Of a DNA stretch of 60,000 nucleotides, positions 56,537 through 60,000 are shown one piece after another; positions within the stretch are counted from its first letter, which is position 1, and each line of letters opens with the position of its first letter. Made by a program: the position numbers and the translations under genes. The notes under the pieces were generated by a model that made no database searches, was not told the origin of the DNA, and saw only the letters and a list, made by a program, of their open reading frames with translations. The DNA is from Owenia fusiformis (Eukaryota > Annelida > Polychaeta > Sabellida > Oweniidae), in NCBI GenBank assembly GCA_903813345.2, contig CAIIXF020000007.1, positions 27,688,698 through 27,748,697 of the forward strand, in the 5' to 3' direction.

Positions 56537-59500
56537 TCACCCGGTCTTTACTGGTATGGGATTCAACTGATAATTATTTGCTTCCTCGTCTGAGTCGTTC
56601 TTATCCACATTTAAAACAGGTCGTTTCCAAAGTAACGCTAATATCCCCAGAAGCAGGACTCCACACGTTACTGCGAGCGCTATGGTTGCTACACGGTATA
56701 CTTCTCCCTGTTTGATTAGCTCGCCCGTTTGTTGTTGCCCCGAGGCTGTGGGTTGTGCACCGACAGTGTTTGGATCTGGTGTAGCGGGCGTTGTACACAC
56801 CGGAGCAGCTGGTTCTGTCTTATCAGTGACCTTAGGAGCTTGGGTAGATCTGGTGGGTTGCATGGTGGTCGTGTTAGCAGGAACACTTAAGCCTGAGAAA
56901 GATAATGCAATGGGCTCATGTTTATTGATGACAAATTCAAAAATCATTTTAGAATTTACGTCCAATGAAATTACATTGATCTAACAATTATCTATCAAAA
57001 GATAAATGTAAATTACGAAAATGGATTAATTTTCAAATAAAACTAAGAGTGCTATATGAACTTATGCAAAAAAAGCATTTGACAGAACCCATTTGGGTGT
57101 TTTGGCTTACAGTCATGCCCGTGATACTAACCTTTTAAAATCCAAGGGACATAGTGTGTCCAGAAGGCGATCCTATGCTGGTTATACTCCTTCCTTATCT
57201 CGTTATCGTCTCCAATGTAAAGGTACTTGTGGTCAGTGGTGTCATATTTTGGCCAGGTTGTATTCGCTACTGGTTGCGGGGTGGGGTTTCTACAACAGTG
57301 AACAGACAATGAGTATTTTAGACCACGTATGTATTAATATGGAGCAACTGTTATTCGTGATATGAATCTTGTATTCCTTATTGTGTACCAGTCTTTTCAG
57401 TAACCCATGGCCAATGTTTTATAAGTTAGTGCATACCCATATTTTGCAAAGTTGCTCCACATTTTCATGACCCGTTCAGAAATGATTTCATCCTTTTGGT
57501 TATATTGAAATATATCTTCCATTCCCTTCAGTTGGTATTTGACTGTTGGGTTTTTGTTGATAAATGGCCAGCCAAGCACATAAGGAAGATCTGCATTGTG
57601 TGTTGCTCCTGTATAAAGAAGAAGACATACATATATCAGGTAAAGGACAATGTGCAACAAAAATATTTGCAAATTTTTATAAACCACCCTAGTTTAAAAC
57701 ATAGATGTGTAACAGTGTTTAGGATAAATTAAATCTTTACTATCATCTTGCTATCGACCCAATATTTTAGATAAAACGATCCAAAGTAGTCAATACATTG
57801 GGCAAATGGAACGTGTGAACACAATGAGCAAATGCAAAAAAGAAGAAAAACAAACATGAAGCATATACATTTTTGTTCCACGTCATGAAGCATTTATTTT
57901 GATTGAAAACAACATTCTCCATAACCATGGTGCTAATCTCTATATGACGTCACACATGAAACTTCCAAACTGTAATAATCACTGAACAAGTCGATCATTG
58001 TGACGCATTTGAAGAATATGTATTGATGCATGACGTCACTAACATACCCATGTCAACAGTTTATTGTTTTGTTGTTATGCTTGCAATCAAGAGCTAAACT
58101 CTCTGAAGGATCGACAAAATGACTAGAAAAGGTAATTACAAACTAACTTTTAATCTAAAACATTACTAAAGATTCAATAATTTAGTATCTAACAGCATTT
58201 CTGTCAAAACACATCTGATCCTCTTCACGTGAAATGTCCGGAGTAATGATTTTTGGAGCATTTAATCGTACTTGCATTGCGATTTGCATTACTTTTACAA
58301 TTTTCCGTTTATATTTGCAGGCGAATTGATGATGTCTCGAACGTTATTTGCGATTTGTACCATCATCCTGTGTACATGTGGCACTGGCAATGCAAGAAGT
58401 ATCAACCATCCAGGTTATTTCACAAGTTACCCTAGTGTAGTTGAAGGACGAGAGGTGAAGATCGGTGAAACCATGGAACCTCCGATTGAACCAAGCGAGA
58501 TCACGACAGTTAATCCAGCGGATAAAACAACCAAACTGTTGGCCGCAGGTGTTAGTTTTGGAATGCTGGCGATATTCATAAGAGGCTTGGCAGTATATAT
58601 TCAAAGCAACGTCAAAGGAAGAACCAAAAGTATATCCTATAGTGACGCTGAACGGGGAATTCGAATGGCCAAAAGAAATAGAAATGGTAACACCTTGACC
58701 AGAGCCAATGTGATTTCGAAGAGCGTGTTGCCCAACGGGGAACGTAAGGAAGTTAGTGCCTCGCAATCGGATACCAATGCTGACCAATCCCCCAATGATT
58801 CGAATAAAATACGAAATGAGGCTAAGAAGATGAACATGAGCTACATTGATTATCTAGACTATATCGTATTAAACCCAAATGCGAAAATGACAACGAAGAA
58901 GCTAAGTTCGTTTGACGATATTGGTAAAAGTCGAACTGAGTTTGAACATGATGGACCTCGACGACGAAATCAGGAATCTCTGCCTAATCGTTCAATCCAA
59001 ATGGCTAGCGATAATCAACGTCCGGGGGATTACAAGCCACAACCCCACAACAAAAAATGTATTCAGACAAATAACTCTTCAAACCAACCAACCAAGATCA
59101 ATCAAAGGAGAGAATTCGTTCAAAACAAAGACCACGCAGACAATCGACAGACTACCGACAAAGAGGCTGCATCGGAGAGACAGATCGAGATGTTATTTTC
59201 AAATCTTGAACGTGCCCTACTGAGCCATGCTAGTTACATTCCTAGCGCACACGATAGAGCCGCTAGAAAAGAATGCCTTCCGCACCGATGCTATGTGGAA
59301 ATGGACACCTCGTGAACTGTTTTTTTTAATTTACTTTGTTCAACCTGCTAACATTGCTTGATTTCAATAATATGAATATAAAAAGGAAGCATTGATTAAT
59401 TAATGAAGTCCAATATAGCAGTGACAGAGAGTGATGTTGATATTTTTCTGGGTGACAACTAAAATATCAAGTTCAAAGACGGCGCTATACCTTTTTCTAG

Positions 59501-59754
59501 CCTTATCTTGTTCTAGATTTTCGCATTTGTTAAAGCCAACAGGCGATGCAAACTCAAAAGTGTTTTTCCCAGTCATTGACCTCACCTGTTTCTAAATCAG
59601 GCCTTATGCCCCTATCATACACACTTACCCATCCAAGCTGGAATGTCGTCTTCTGTGAGGCTTGAGCTTTTGTAGCCCATCACATATTGATATGTATCGT
59701 TGTATTCCGAGTGACTCTTGGCATACAGATCGTTCCCGATGCCAAAGCCAACGT
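56537..59754 (-). CDS. Membrane-anchored cholinesterase/neuroligin-like protein, 3' part
   Basis: Four 3' exons join in phase: 59754-59629, 57608-57437, 57289-57132 and 56892-56537; earlier exons lie beyond the window. The reading gives the C-terminal third of a carboxylesterase-type fold: YQYVMGYKSSSLTED, IPAWMG|ATHNADLPYVLGWP, VMKMWSNFAKYG, NPTPQPVANTTWPKYD and a final AFWTHYVPWIL. The His of the G-x-x-H block (catalytic His in true esterases) is present; the Ser and Glu exons are not in view, so activity cannot be judged. Then come a Thr/Pro-rich stalk, one membrane span (VATIALAVTCGVLLLGILAL) and a tail of about 30 residues ending PVKTG. This layout is that of neuroligin, gliotactin or other cholinesterase-like adhesion proteins. 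An intron (57609-59628) contains another gene on the opposite strand. Confidence 0.85.
58119..59315 (+). CDS. Nested single-pass membrane protein, function unknown
   Basis: Exons 58119-58131 (ATGACTAGAAAAG|GT) and 58321-59315 (acceptor TTTGCAG) join in phase 1 to give 335 residues. The start is MTRKGELMMSRTLFAICTII; the hydrophobic run ending CTCGTGNA looks like a signal peptide. A short extracellular part (about 50 residues) follows, then a hydrophobic segment (LLAAGVSFGMLAIFIRGLAV, with one Arg inside), and a long, basic, Asn/Gln/Lys/Arg-rich cytoplasmic tail of about 230 residues. I recognise no domain. The Met at 58272, in an unspliced reading, is less likely because the splice site at 58320 is strong. 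The whole gene sits inside an intron of the minus-strand cholinesterase-like gene. Confidence 0.65.
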
Positions 59755-60000
59755 CTGTAAACAACTAAAACATCAAATGCAATGTTTTGTTAAAAACCAA
59801 TATCTAAATATTTTTGAACTTTCAATGCAAGACTAGGTGATGTATGTTTTGACATCAGATTGTATTTCCGTCGTTCTATGTATATAGACTATGTATTTCA
59901 TGAAGTATAAAGGAGGGGGTGCCACGAGCCAACACTAACTTGGCTATTTTTAATTAATATTTAATTCTGCTTATCACAAGTGTCTGAAAAATGCTGCCAC
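59755..60000. other. Intron of the cholinesterase-like gene
   Basis: Sequence upstream of the acceptor at 59755 (minus strand TTTACAG). No further exon is visible before the window ends. Confidence 0.5.

Noticed and set aside
58344-58837. Minus-strand ORFs overlapping the nested gene
   Set aside because: The host gene's exons are elsewhere (57608 and 59629) and these frames have no esterase features.
1-60000. tRNA, rRNA or other structured RNA genes
   Set aside because: I looked for cloverleaf and A/B box signals by eye and saw none I could support.

Overview
The window is from an animal nuclear genome: AT-rich, with split genes carrying GT/AG introns, C2H2 zinc-finger and BTB domains, PLAC8-type proteins, a neuroligin/cholinesterase-like protein, CBM14 chitin-binding modules and many eukaryotic transposons. 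An invertebrate is very likely. A lophotrochozoan (brachiopod, mollusc or annelid type) is my best guess from the His/Gly-rich chitin-matrix proteins and the repeat content, but amphioxus or another marine invertebrate cannot be excluded from sequence alone.

Layout. 0.4-8.7 kb (minus strand): a BTB/C2H2 zinc-finger gene. I could join ten coding exons in frame, giving one BTB domain and 14 zinc fingers; two further open exons upstream also splice in frame. 9.5-10.1 kb (+): a weakly supported two-exon membrane-protein gene. 10.4-15.6 kb: a 5.2 kb inverted repeat with arms of about 2 kb, a degenerate coding remnant in the middle and a mariner-like insertion in the left arm only. 15.7-22.8 kb: a nested stack, in which a nearly intact two-ORF LINE lies inside a foldback repeat and its second ORF is broken near the 3' end by an 849-bp hairpin transposon with CAC...GTG termini and a 5-bp target duplication. 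23.6-28 kb: repeats only. 28.0-33.3 kb (+): decayed spectrin-repeat exons (nesprin-like pseudogene), split by an inverted exon duplication and a G-rich repeat array. 33.8-35.5 kb: a degraded mariner element and a 33-bp minisatellite. 36-39.6 kb: repeats and unassigned sequence. 39.6-41.4 kb (minus): two tandem PLAC8-family genes. 42.6-43.3 kb: a 5'-truncated L1-type LINE with a 17-bp target duplication.

43.4-56.0 kb holds four secreted-protein genes that look like one extracellular-matrix cluster: a small CBM14 protein (-), a CBM14 plus His/Gly-repeat protein (-), a His/Gly-repeat protein without CBM14 (+), and a Tyr/Arg/Gly-rich plus CBM14 protein (+). The two His/Gly genes are divergent, with TATA-like boxes about 0.4 kb apart. 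In the three CBM14 genes the domain begins after a phase-1 intron. Together they suggest secreted proteins for a chitinous, perhaps metal-binding, hard or fibrous structure (inference).

56.5-59.75 kb (minus): the 3' part of a membrane-anchored cholinesterase/neuroligin-like gene, running off the window. One of its introns contains a complete two-exon gene on the opposite strand for a single-pass membrane protein.

All exon models were built by eye from reading-frame continuity and splice consensus; no search or alignment was run.
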